Positions 26,266-34,370 of a stretch of 35,246 bases of DNA are shown here, piece after piece. A program made the translations under genes and the position numbers. Under the pieces are notes generated by a model. That model saw only the letters and a program-made list of their open reading frames with translations, was not told the origin of the DNA and made no database searches. Every line of letters begins with the position of its first letter. Positions within the stretch are counted from its first letter, which is position 1. This stretch comes from an uncultured Prochlorococcus sp. (lineage in GTDB: Bacteria; Cyanobacteriota; Cyanobacteriia; PCC-6307; Cyanobiaceae): contig CACGVZ010000015.1 of assembly GCA_902576415.1 (NCBI GenBank), positions 1 to 35,246 on the forward strand. The letters run 5' to 3'.

Positions 26266-29031
26266 ATGAGAGAAACACTTACATCCAGTCCTGAACTTTT
26301 TAGCGATATTAGTTGGAATCTTCTTTTATTAGGGGAAGAAACCGCAAAAAAATGGGATCATAGCGAATTTAATATTGAACACATAATTCATACATTGTTC
26401 TCATCAAGTGAATTCTTTGCCTTCATTGAAAAATTATCAATCGACCAAAATACAGTTTTAGACATAACAGAAGATTTTTTAGAAGAAACACCAACAAATG
26501 AGTCAGATATTTTTACTATCGGAGAAGATTTAGAAATTTTATTAGATAACGCGAATCAGATTAAAACTCAATGGGGATCAAGATTAATAGAAATCCCTCA
26601 TTTACTAATTGCTCTTGGAAGAGATTTAAGAATTGGAAATTATGTTTTTGAAGAAGGAAACCTTTCAATGGAAAAATTAGAGGAAGAATTAAAGTTTTAC
26701 CCAAATATTAATCAACCAAAAGATTCTTTTAATTATGGGAATGTAATTGAAATAAATAATCAATCTAATTTTGAATCAAAAAAAGAGACTAACGAGACTT
26801 TTGTAAAAGAAGAAAAATTTAAAAAAGCTATTGTTCCATTACCGAAAAGTGAACTTCAAATTGAAACCAAAAAACAAGCTGGAAAAGATGAAAACGCTCT
26901 TTCAATTTATGGAAAAGATTTAACAGAATCAGCTAAAAAAGGCTTACTGGATCCCGTTTTAGGAAGAGAAAATGAGATCAATAATTTAATGAGGGTACTC
27001 TGCAGAAGAAACAAAAATAACCCTATACTTATTGGCAATCCTGGAGTTGGTAAAACCTCAATTGCAAAATTACTTGCTCAATTAATTGTAGACAAAAAAG
27101 TTCCTGATACTTTAAAGGACTTAAAAATTATTTCACTTGACTTAGGTGCATTAGTTTCTGGGACCAAATTTAGAGGTCAACTAGAGGAAAGACTAAGTTT
27201 AATAATGCAGGAACTAAATAATCCAAACCAAGGAATGATTCTATTTATTGATGAAATTCACTCAATATTAAGTTCTGACAGATCTTCTACCGACATCAGT
27301 AATATCTTGAAACCTTTACTAGCTGAAGGAGAACTTAGATGTATTGGTACAACAACACCTGAGAAATTTCGTGAAACTATTGAAAAAGATCAGGCATTAA
27401 ATAATTGCTTTCAAAAGATAGCTGTTAATGAACCTTCAGTAGAATTAAGCGCAAAAATATTACAAGGGATCAAAAAGAAATATGAATCACATCATGGCAT
27501 AAAAATTTCTGAAGAGGCTATAAACTATTCCGCAAAATTGGCGGATAGATACATCAGCGATAAATGTCTCCCTGATAGTGCAATAGATTTAATTGATGAA
27601 GCAGCTGCACAGTTGAAAATCGAGTCTAATAAAGTGCCTCAAATCATTCTCCAACAAGAAAACAAACTTAATACTATTAATGAAAAATTGAATAATTTGC
27701 AAGGAGAAAATATCGAAGCTCAAGAAAAACTATTGAATAATAGACAACAATCAGAGGCAAAATTGAACGTTCTTTTAGAAAATTGGAACAATTTACGTGA
27801 AGAAATGGAGGAATTATCTACTTTAATGAAAGAAGAAGATAAGCTAACCAAACAAATTAAAGATAAATCAAATCGCGAAATTGAAAATGATCTAGATTAT
27901 TTAGGAAGGCTTGAAGAAGAGTTAAGTGAAATAGAGAATCACATAAAAAAACTTGAAGATAACTTTAATAAAATAAAGAAAAATAGAAATTTCCCTTTTA
28001 AATATCAAGTTGAATCTGATGATATTGCAGATGTTATATCAAAAATCACAGGTATTCCAATTTCTAAAGTAGTTTCAAATGAACGTAAGAAATTAGTCAA
28101 TCTAGAAACAGAACTAAGTGAAAAAGTTATTGGACAAGAAAAAGCCATAGAAGCCGTTTCTGCTGCAATTAGAAGAGCTCGAGTTGGTATGAAAAGTCCT
28201 AAAAGACCTATTGGATCTTTTTTATTTATGGGTCCTACTGGTGTTGGTAAAACAGAATTAGCAAAATCTCTTGCAACAGTTTTATTTGATGAAGAAGACG
28301 CACTTTTAAGATTAGACATGAGTGAATATATGGAGAAAAATGCCGTAGCAAGACTTTTAGGAGCTCCCCCAGGTTATGTTGGTTATGAAGAGGGAGGTCA
28401 ATTAACTGAAGCTGTAAGACGTAAACCGTATTCAGTAATACTTCTTGATGAGATAGAAAAAGCACATGCAGAAGTATTTAATATCCTTTTGCAAGTTTTA
28501 GATGAAGGAAGATTAACGGACTCCCAAGGAAGGACCGTAGATTTCAAAAATACGGTAATCATTATGACAAGTAACCTAGCTGGCAAATCAATACTGGAGT
28601 ATTCACAAAAGATGTCTAAAAGTGAGGGAAATTTAGAAAAAGATCAACAAACTCTGGATGATTCAATTAGTAATGCATTGTCTTCAATTTTTAGACCTGA
28701 ATTTTTAAATAGAATTGATGAAGTGGTAAAGTTTGATCCATTATCTATTGATGAACTTCAAAAAATAATCATTCTACAAACTGAAGATTTAAAGAACCTG
28801 CTACTTGAGCAGAAAATAAATATCGCCATAGACAAAAAAGTTATCAACAAAATTGCAAACGATTCTTACGAACCTCAATATGGTGCTAGACCACTTAGCA
28901 GGGAACTTAGAAGACAAATAGAAAATCCTTTAGCTGCAAAACTCTTAGAGGATAACTTTAAGAACAAAAAAAATATCACAATTAAACTTAACCCCGCTAA
29001 AAAGGATGAGATTGTTTTCAAACCTAGCTGA
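26266..29031 (+). CDS. clpB2: ClpB-type (Hsp100) disaggregase, second-copy form
   Basis: ATP-dependent protein disaggregase. The 921 residues include an N-domain (about 5-150), a variable linker, NBD1 with Walker A GNPGVGKT (257-264) and FIDEIHSI, a coiled-coil M domain (about 450-584) and NBD2 with Walker A GPTGVGKT (656-663), SEYMEKNAVARLLGAPPGYVGYEEGG and the sensor-2 PQYGARPLSREL. No ClpP-binding IGF/VGF loop is visible before EFLNRIDE, supporting ClpB rather than ClpC. The N-terminal part is about 50 residues longer than in E. coli ClpB and is diverged. The synteny with secE-nusG matches a second clpB copy in picocyanobacteria; the symbol clpB2 is by recollection. Confidence 0.85.
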   Translation: MRETLTSSPELFSDISWNLLLLGEETAKKWDHSEFNIEHIIHTLFSSSEFFAFIEKLSIDQNTVLDITEDFLEETPTNESDIFTIGEDLEILLDNANQIKTQWGSRLIEIPHLLIALGRDLRIGNYVFEEGNLSMEKLEEELKFYPNINQPKDSFNYGNVIEINNQSNFESKKETNETFVKEEKFKKAIVPLPKSELQIETKKQAGKDENALSIYGKDLTESAKKGLLDPVLGRENEINNLMRVLCRRNKNNPILIGNPGVGKTSIAKLLAQLIVDKKVPDTLKDLKIISLDLGALVSGTKFRGQLEERLSLIMQELNNPNQGMILFIDEIHSILSSDRSSTDISNILKPLLAEGELRCIGTTTPEKFRETIEKDQALNNCFQKIAVNEPSVELSAKILQGIKKKYESHHGIKISEEAINYSAKLADRYISDKCLPDSAIDLIDEAAAQLKIESNKVPQIILQQENKLNTINEKLNNLQGENIEAQEKLLNNRQQSEAKLNVLLENWNNLREEMEELSTLMKEEDKLTKQIKDKSNREIENDLDYLGRLEEELSEIENHIKKLEDNFNKIKKNRNFPFKYQVESDDIADVISKITGIPISKVVSNERKKLVNLETELSEKVIGQEKAIEAVSAAIRRARVGMKSPKRPIGSFLFMGPTGVGKTELAKSLATVLFDEEDALLRLDMSEYMEKNAVARLLGAPPGYVGYEEGGQLTEAVRRKPYSVILLDEIEKAHAEVFNILLQVLDEGRLTDSQGRTVDFKNTVIIMTSNLAGKSILEYSQKMSKSEGNLEKDQQTLDDSISNALSSIFRPEFLNRIDEVVKFDPLSIDELQKIIILQTEDLKNLLLEQKINIAIDKKVINKIANDSYEPQYGARPLSRELRRQIENPLAAKLLEDNFKNKKNITIKLNPAKKDEIVFKPS

Positions 29032-29053
29032 GGAGTAAATCAATAAGCTAAAA

Positions 29054-29059
29054 TATAAT
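29054..29059 (+). promoter_or_regulatory. secE operon -10 box candidate
   Basis: A perfect TATAAT 32 bases before the secE GTG, with no recognisable -35. It would give a short leader and drive secE-nusG and probably the ribosomal-protein genes. Confidence 0.45.
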
Positions 29060-29090
29060 CAAAGCGTAAAGCTTAATTCAAAAAAATTTT

Positions 29091-29333
29091 GTGACAAGTC
29101 CTACTACTAATCAAGAACCTCTTAAAAAAGATTCACCTCAAATAGAAGAGCCTAAAAAAAAGAGTAATTTTTTTAAATCTACCTATGATGAGCTTAAACT
29201 TGTCGTGTGGCCAAACAAACAACAACTTTTTAGCGAATCGGTTGCGGTTATAATTATGGTATCCTTTTCTGCCGCAGCAATAGCATCTGTGAGCAGATTC
29301 TATGGATGGGCAGCTTCTCAAATTTTTGGTTGA
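29091..29333 (+). CDS. secE: preprotein translocase subunit SecE
   Basis: Small essential subunit of the SecYEG channel in the plasma and thylakoid membranes. The 80-residue protein begins at GTG 29091, has a hydrophilic N-terminus, the conserved KSTYDELKLVVWPNKQQLFSES amphipathic segment (E/W-P motif) and one C-terminal membrane span (VIIMVSFSAAAIASVSRFYG). This is the short single-span form. It precedes nusG by 56 bases, the arrangement found in most bacteria. Confidence 0.95.
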   Translation: MTSPTTNQEPLKKDSPQIEEPKKKSNFFKSTYDELKLVVWPNKQQLFSESVAVIIMVSFSAAAIASVSRFYGWAASQIFG

Positions 29334-29389
29334 ATTACCCCTAAAATATACATCTTAATAAAGACCCTAATTAAGTATCCAGAAAAAAA

Positions 29390-30001
29390 ATGAGTAATGA
29401 ATCAACTACAAACCTTGCTTCTTCAAAAGCAAATACTAGTATCGCGAGATGGTACGCAATACAAGTAGCATCAAGCTGTGAAAAAAAGGTAAAAGCGACT
29501 CTTGAACAAAGATCAGTAACTTTAGGAGTTAATAATCGAATTATTGAAATTGAAATTCCTCAAACTCCTGGAATTAAATTAAAAAAAGATGGGAGTAGAC
29601 AAACTACTGAAGAAAAAGTTTTCCCAGGTTATGTTCTTGTAAGAATGATACTGGATGAAGATACAATGATGGCTGTAAAAAGTACTCCAAATGTAATTAA
29701 CTTTGTTGGTGCTGATGAAGGTAGAGGTAGTGGGAGATCAAGAGGACATATCAAACCTAGACCACTATCCAGACAAGAGGTTAATAGGATCTTTAAGCGT
29801 GCATCAGAGAAAAAAGCTGTTATCAAATTAGATATTGAAGAAAAAGATAGAATAATAGTGACTAGTGGTCCCTTCAAAGACTTCCAGGGAGAAGTTATAG
29901 AAGTCTCTGGAGAAAGAAATAAATTAAAAGCATTACTTTCAATATTTGGGCGCGAGACTCCTGTAGAATTAGAGTTCTCCCAAATCAATAAACAAAACTA
30001 A
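29390..30001 (+). CDS. nusG: transcription elongation/termination factor NusG
   Basis: Binds RNA polymerase and couples transcription to translation and Rho. The NGN domain (about 20-130) contains ARWYAIQVASSCEKKVKATL, VFPGYVLVRM and STPNVINFVG; the KOW domain (about 150-200) contains DRIIVTSGPFKDFQGEVIEV. Length of 203 is typical for cyanobacteria, with a 15-20-residue N-terminal extension. It follows secE and precedes rplK by 66 bases. Confidence 0.97.
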   Translation: MSNESTTNLASSKANTSIARWYAIQVASSCEKKVKATLEQRSVTLGVNNRIIEIEIPQTPGIKLKKDGSRQTTEEKVFPGYVLVRMILDEDTMMAVKSTPNVINFVGADEGRGSGRSRGHIKPRPLSRQEVNRIFKRASEKKAVIKLDIEEKDRIIVTSGPFKDFQGEVIEVSGERNKLKALLSIFGRETPVELEFSQINKQN

Positions 30002-30067
30002 TTTCTTATTATTCTTGTTTATCGAGTAAAATTATGGTTTTCTACCACAGCTTAAATTCTTAATCTA

Positions 30068-30493
30068 ATGGCAAAAAAAATTGTTGCAGTTATTAAGCTT
30101 GCTCTGCAAGCAGGCAAAGCAAATCCGGCTCCCCCAGTAGGTCCAGCTTTAGGACAACACGGTGTCAATATCATGGCATTTTGTAAAGAATACAATGCAA
30201 GGACGCAAGAAAAAGCAGGTTTTGTAATTCCCGTAGAGATTTCTGTTTTTGAAGATAGAAGTTTTACTTTTATTACAAAAACACCCCCTGCTTCTGTTTT
30301 AATAACAAAAGCAGCAGGTATAGAAAAAGGATCAGGTGATTCTGCAAAAGGCTCTGTTGGGAATATAAGTAAAGCTCAATTAGAAGAAATAGCCAAAACT
30401 AAGCTTCCTGATCTAAACTGTTCTAGTGTTGAATCAGCAATGAAAGTAATTGAGGGTACTGCTCGTAATATGGGCGTCTCTATCACTGATTGA
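30068..30493 (+). CDS. rplK: 50S ribosomal protein L11
   Basis: Part of the GTPase-associated centre of the 50S subunit. All 141 residues align with the family: [39 protein letters not shown], the linker [14 protein letters not shown] and the C-terminal rRNA-binding [25 protein letters not shown]. First gene of the L11-L1 pair. Confidence 0.99.
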   Translation: MAKKIVAVIKLALQAGKANPAPPVGPALGQHGVNIMAFCKEYNARTQEKAGFVIPVEISVFEDRSFTFITKTPPASVLITKAAGIEKGSGDSAKGSVGNISKAQLEEIAKTKLPDLNCSSVESAMKVIEGTARNMGVSITD

Positions 30494-30520
30494 GTTCAAG
30501 ACAAAATTGCCCACTATTTA

Positions 30521-30550
30521 GGGGAGGTTAGTTAATAACCGTTTGCACCC
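30521..30550 (+). promoter_or_regulatory. hairpin in the rplK-rplA spacer
   Basis: GGTTA (30526-30530) / TAACC (30536-30540), with loop GTTAA, enlarged by outer GGG (30521-30523) / CCC (30548-30550) across an asymmetric internal loop. It lies 10 bases before the rplA ATG. A small structure with an asymmetric loop is what L1-binding sites look like, but I cannot confirm it. Confidence 0.3.
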
Positions 30551-30559
30551 AATCTTATT

Positions 30560-31267
30560 ATGAAAAAACTATCCAAAAGAATGTCGGCTCTATCAACAAA
30601 GATAGAAGATCGTATTTACCCGCCACTTGAAGCTCTTAGTATTATTAAGGAAAATGCTAACGCAAAATTCGATGAAACTATTGAAGCGCATATTCGTTTA
30701 GGTATTGATCCAAAATATACTGATCAACAATTAAGGACCACTGTTGCATTACCACATGGTACTGGCCAAAGCATCAAAATTGCAGTAATTACAAGCGGTG
30801 AGAATGTATCGAAAGCTAAAGTTGCTGGTGCAGATTTATTTGGCGAAGAAGACCTTGTTGAAAGCATCAACAAAGGAAATATGGAGTTCGATCTACTTAT
30901 TGCAACTCCAGATATGATGCCAAAGGTTGCAAAATTAGGAAGAGTTTTAGGACCTAGAGGTTTAATGCCTAATCCTAAAGCAGGGACAGTAACTAATGAT
31001 ATTGCTAATGCAATAAAAGAATTTAAAGCCGGTAAGCTCGAGTTTAGAGCAGATAAGGCGGGTATCGTACATGTCCGTTTTGGTAAAGCAAGTTTCACAA
31101 AAGAAGCTCTATTTGACAACTTAAAAACCTTACAAGAATCAATTGATAAAAACAAACCAAGTGGCGCTAAGGGAAAGTATTGGAAAACTTTTTATGTAAC
31201 TTCCACAATGGGACCTTCAGTTCAAGTAGACATAAATGCGGTACAAGATTACCAACCTGAAGGTTAA
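30560..31267 (+). CDS. rplA: 50S ribosomal protein L1
   Basis: Two-domain L1-stalk protein that also represses its own mRNA in many bacteria. The 235 residues include [49 protein letters not shown] (the family signature) and the [16 protein letters not shown] strand. Intact, usual length. It is 66 bases downstream of rplK and 190 bases upstream of rplJ. Confidence 0.99.
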   Translation: MKKLSKRMSALSTKIEDRIYPPLEALSIIKENANAKFDETIEAHIRLGIDPKYTDQQLRTTVALPHGTGQSIKIAVITSGENVSKAKVAGADLFGEEDLVESINKGNMEFDLLIATPDMMPKVAKLGRVLGPRGLMPNPKAGTVTNDIANAIKEFKAGKLEFRADKAGIVHVRFGKASFTKEALFDNLKTLQESIDKNKPSGAKGKYWKTFYVTSTMGPSVQVDINAVQDYQPEG

Positions 31268-31277
31268 CGCTTTGTAG

Positions 31278-31283
31278 TATAAT
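31278..31283 (+). promoter_or_regulatory. rplJ-rplL -10 box candidate
   Basis: A perfect TATAAT just after the rplA stop. With transcription starting near 31290, the whole structured leader would be included. No strong -35 lies 17 bases upstream. Confidence 0.45.
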
Positions 31284-31289
31284 TTAAAG

Positions 31290-31457
31290 TGCAATAATAC
31301 GGCCAAAGAAAGTAGGTTGATTTAGTCTTTCTAAATTTTAAATTCCTACCGAGGACTCGTCTTAAATTATTTCTTTTTGGATCTAATAAAAGCGGCCTCT
31401 TTAAAAGGACTTTGCCGCATTTCCTGCTCTCCCTAAATTACGATCCAAAAAACATCA
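31290..31457 (+). ncRNA. structured rplJ leader (L10-leader-like autoregulatory element)
   Basis: A 168-base non-coding stretch directly before rplJ. CCAAAGAAAGTAGG (31303-31316) can pair with CCTAC (31345-31349) and TTTCTTTTTGG (31370-31380), separated by a 20-base asymmetric bulge, reminiscent of L10-binding kinked stems. GCGGC (31392-31396) / GCCGC (31414-31418) forms a GC hairpin. TTTTTGGATC (31374-31383) can alternatively pair perfectly with GATCCAAAAA (31442-31451), just before the ATG. The position before rplJ-rplL is where L10 leaders occur. Confidence 0.65.
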
Positions 31458-31985
31458 ATGGGCCGAACACTAGAGAATAAGCAACAAATCGTTACTGAGA
31501 TTAAATCTCTATTAAACGACTCGGAAATGGCTGTAGTTCTTGACTATAAAGGTTTAACTATCAAAGAGATGTCAGATTTGCGATCTAGATTGCAAACAAC
31601 TAACGGCATTTGCAAAGTTACTAAAAATTCATTAATGCGAAAAGCTATTGATGGAGATAGTAATTGGAACGATCTTGAATCTTTATTGACCGGAACAAAT
31701 GCTTTCGTCTTAATCAAAGAAGATGTCGGTGGTGCTGTAAAAGCTATCCAATCTTTTCAGAAAGACACCAAAAAATCCGAAACCAAAGGAGCTTTATTTG
31801 AAGGCAGACTTCTAAGCAATTCTGAAATAAAAGAAATTGCAAGTCTTCCATCTAAAGAAGTATTGATGGCAAAAATTGCTGGCGCTCTTAATGGCGTTGC
31901 AACAAAAATTGCGATCTCTATTAATGAAGTACCTTCTGGACTTGCTAGATCACTTAAACAACATTCTGAAAAATCAGAATCCTAA
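31458..31985 (+). CDS. rplJ: 50S ribosomal protein L10
   Basis: Base of the L7/L12 stalk. The 175 residues include [19 protein letters not shown], the [20 protein letters not shown] core, [14 protein letters not shown] and the C-terminal helix that binds L12 dimers ([13 protein letters not shown] onward). No Shine-Dalgarno sequence precedes the ATG; the leader provides the control. rplL follows 28 bases later. Confidence 0.99.
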   Translation: MGRTLENKQQIVTEIKSLLNDSEMAVVLDYKGLTIKEMSDLRSRLQTTNGICKVTKNSLMRKAIDGDSNWNDLESLLTGTNAFVLIKEDVGGAVKAIQSFQKDTKKSETKGALFEGRLLSNSEIKEIASLPSKEVLMAKIAGALNGVATKIAISINEVPSGLARSLKQHSEKSES

Positions 31986-32013
31986 ATTCAAAACCTAATT
32001 AACTTTTAAGAAA

Positions 32014-32409
32014 ATGTCCGCAAAAACCGAAGAAATTCTTGAATCACTAAAATCTCTATCACTTTTAGAAGCATCTGAGCTTGTAAAGCAAATTGAAGAG
32101 GCTTTTGGTGTATCTGCTGCAGCTTCTGCAGGTGTTGTAATGGCAGCTCCAGGAGCAGCTGGCGGTGACTCAGATGGTGGCGCTGCTGAAGAAAAAACTG
32201 AATTTGATGTAGTTCTAGAAAGCTTTGATGCAGCTGCAAAAATCAAAGTCCTTAAAGTTGTAAGAAATGCAACTGGTCTAGGTCTTGGCGATGCAAAAGC
32301 ACTTGTTGAATCTGCACCAAAAACAGTAAAGGAAGGAATTGCTAAAGCAGATGCTGAATCTTTAAAGAAAGATATTGAAGAAGCTGGCGGTAAAGTTACA
32401 CTTAAGTAA
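32014..32409 (+). CDS. rplL: 50S ribosomal protein L7/L12
   Basis: Acidic stalk protein that recruits translational GTPases. N-terminal dimerisation helices (1-35), an alanine/glycine-rich hinge ([17 protein letters not shown], about 36-55) and the C-terminal globular domain with [20 protein letters not shown] and the final GGKVTLK. Length 131 is normal. Base composition is richer in GC and alanine codons than neighbours, typical of high expression. Confidence 0.99.
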   Translation: MSAKTEEILESLKSLSLLEASELVKQIEEAFGVSAAASAGVVMAAPGAAGGDSDGGAAEEKTEFDVVLESFDAAAKIKVLKVVRNATGLGLGDAKALVESAPKTVKEGIAKADAESLKKDIEEAGGKVTLK

Positions 32410-32423
32410 GAGAACATTTTTTC

Positions 32424-32449
32424 AAGCCGATAGACTTTGATATCGGCTT
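32424..32449 (+). promoter_or_regulatory. hairpin between rplL and rnhA without T-run
   Basis: AAGCCGATA (32424-32432) and TATCGGCTT (32441-32449) form a perfect 9-bp stem with loop GACTTTGA. It is followed by CAAAAATT and then the rnhA ATG at 32458, so it is not a classical intrinsic terminator. It could act as an attenuator, an RNase processing site or a block on rnhA translation. Confidence 0.6.
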
Positions 32450-32457
32450 CAAAAATT

Positions 32458-33177
32458 ATGAATATTGATAGTATTGCAATTGAAGCTGCAACAGATGGAG
32501 CCTGCAGTGGTAATCCAGGTCCAGGTGGTTGGGGCGGTCTAATAATTTTTGACGACAAAAGTGAATTAGAAATAGGTGGTTCCGAGCAAAATACTACTAA
32601 TAATAGAATGGAACTCACTGCGGCTATAAAAACACTTGAGAAATTAAAAACCTATAAATTAAAAGAAAACTTTAAATTAAGAACTGATAGTAAATATGTC
32701 ATAGAAGGGTATACAAAATGGATTATTAATTGGAAAAGAAATGGATGGAAAACAAGCTCAGGAAAATCAGTTCAAAATCTTGATTTATGGCAAAAAATTG
32801 ATCAATTAAGAATTAACGGTCTTATAATGGAATATGTCAAAGGCCATAGCGGTGACGAACAAAATGATAGGGTAGATAAAATCGCGACCAATTATAGCAA
32901 AGGTATATCTTTAAAAAGTAACTTAAAAGAGTCAGAATCTTCAAAAGAATTTTTTGAAAAAAATGCACCTTCAGAAATTCAGGAATTATTTTCAAGAAAT
33001 GAATTAATTCAAAAATTTTCTGACAAAAAGTACTTATTAAATTCACTAGAACTAAGTAATTTATTAGGTGAAGAAAACCACGTAAATATAAAACACTTTT
33101 TACTTTTTGAATGGCGTAATTGGAGATTGATTCCTAAAGATAAAAAATATTGGATAATAGAAAAAAAAGAATACTAA
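32458..33177 (+). CDS. rnhA: ribonuclease HI with C-terminal extension
   Basis: Cleaves RNA in RNA-DNA hybrids. I take the ATG at 32458 (MNIDSIAIEA, 239 residues); an upstream in-frame TTG at 32437 sits in the loop of a hairpin. All catalytic residues are visible: D13 in ATDGACSGNPGPGGWGG, E52 in NRMELTAA, D77 in RTDSKY, H130 in KGHSGDEQNDRVD and the following aspartate. The catalytic domain ends near residue 150. An extra 90 residues follow, with a hydrophilic linker and a compact end (LLFEWRNWRLIPKDKKYWIIEKK). It lies after rplL and 6 bases before pyrD. Confidence 0.93.
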   Translation: MNIDSIAIEAATDGACSGNPGPGGWGGLIIFDDKSELEIGGSEQNTTNNRMELTAAIKTLEKLKTYKLKENFKLRTDSKYVIEGYTKWIINWKRNGWKTSSGKSVQNLDLWQKIDQLRINGLIMEYVKGHSGDEQNDRVDKIATNYSKGISLKSNLKESESSKEFFEKNAPSEIQELFSRNELIQKFSDKKYLLNSLELSNLLGEENHVNIKHFLLFEWRNWRLIPKDKKYWIIEKKEY

Positions 33178-33183
33178 TTGTTT

Positions 33184-34353
33184 ATGAATGAACAGAAGGG
33201 GGTATTTAAAAATCTTTATAAAAACTTGATGACCCCTATACTTAAAAATGATTCTGGAATAGATGCAGAATATTTAACAAATTTATCTCTTGGCCTTCTA
33301 TCGTTTAGTTCAAGAAAATATAATTGGCCTTTAGTTTCATCAATTCTAAAAAATCTAAATGAAGAATTTTCTGTAATTGATAAAAGACTAAGTCAGAACA
33401 TATGTGGAATAAATTTTTGTAATCCTATTGGTTTAGCTGCGGGTTTTGACAAAAATGGAAATGCTGCAAATATATGGAAAGATTTTGGTTTTGGATTTGC
33501 AGAACTTGGAACGGTAACTAAATTTGCTCAAAATGGTAATCCAAAACCAAGGTTATTTAGATTAGCTGAAGAAGAAGCAGCATTAAATAGAATGGGCTTT
33601 AATAATAATGGTGCAGAAAATCTAGTTAAAAATTTTCTTGAGCAGGGTATTGAGTTCAAAAAAAACAGGGAGAATATTTGTTTAGGTATAAATTTCGGTA
33701 AGTCTAAAATCACAAGCTTATCTCAAGCAAAAGATGATTATTTAACTTCTCTAAAATTATTGATTCCATATTGTGATTACGCAGCAATAAACGTAAGTTC
33801 TCCAAATACTGAAGGACTAAGAAAGTTGCAAGATCCAATACTTCTAAAAGAACTTCTTAGAGAAATTAAAAACTTACCTAATTGTCCACCTTTATTTGTA
33901 AAAATTGCGCCAGACTTAAACCTTAAAGATATTGAAGATATTTGCCAGTTAATAATCGAGGAAAATATCGATGGGATAATTGCTACTAACACAAGCATAG
34001 ATAGATTAGGTCTTGAAAATAGGAAAATCAGACAAACAGGATTATTACTTTCTGAAGAAAATGGAGGATTAAGTGGAAAGCCTCTACAAAAAAAAGCAAA
34101 TCAGATAATAAAACATATTCATAATATTGATAAAAAGATTATTTTAATTGGCGTTGGTGGAATCGATAGTCCTGAGTCGGCTTGGGAAAGAATTTGTTCT
34201 GGAGCATCATTAATTCAACTTTATACGGGATGGATATATAAGGGGCCACAATTAGTCCCTAATATACTTGAAGGAATTTTAAAGCAACTTAATATCCATC
34301 AATTATCCAATATTAAAGAGGCCATTGGATCAGATTTAAAATGGGTTAAATAA
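33184..34353 (+). CDS. pyrD: dihydroorotate dehydrogenase (quinone), class 2
   Basis: Membrane-associated FMN enzyme oxidising dihydroorotate to orotate with quinone as acceptor, fourth step of pyrimidine synthesis. I choose the ATG at 33184 (389 residues); an in-frame TTG at 33178 would add two residues. The class-2 extended N-terminal helix region (about 1-45) is present, then CNPIGLAAGFDKNGNA, the FMN-site GFAELGTVT and PRLFRLAEEEAALNRMGFNN. NVSSPNTEGLRKLQ holds the catalytic serine. VKIAPDL, IATNTSIDR and GVGGIDSPESAWE follow. It follows rnhA by 6 bases. Confidence 0.96.
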   Translation: MNEQKGVFKNLYKNLMTPILKNDSGIDAEYLTNLSLGLLSFSSRKYNWPLVSSILKNLNEEFSVIDKRLSQNICGINFCNPIGLAAGFDKNGNAANIWKDFGFGFAELGTVTKFAQNGNPKPRLFRLAEEEAALNRMGFNNNGAENLVKNFLEQGIEFKKNRENICLGINFGKSKITSLSQAKDDYLTSLKLLIPYCDYAAINVSSPNTEGLRKLQDPILLKELLREIKNLPNCPPLFVKIAPDLNLKDIEDICQLIIEENIDGIIATNTSIDRLGLENRKIRQTGLLLSEENGGLSGKPLQKKANQIIKHIHNIDKKIILIGVGGIDSPESAWERICSGASLIQLYTGWIYKGPQLVPNILEGILKQLNIHQLSNIKEAIGSDLKWVK

Positions 34354-34370
34354 AAATTAGAAAATGAATA

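Noticed and set aside
28005..28586. Several antisense frames in the second ATPase domain of clpB2
   Set aside because: Shadows of the strongly conserved NBD2 coding sequence.
26266..29031. Reading of the chaperone as ClpC
   Set aside because: The M domain is long and coiled as in ClpB, and no ClpP-binding IGF/VGF loop is seen.
31995..32618. 207-codon antisense frame across rplL and the start of rnhA
   Set aside because: It arises from alanine/glutamate-rich codon use of rplL; composition is low-complexity serine/alanine and no start signal is present.
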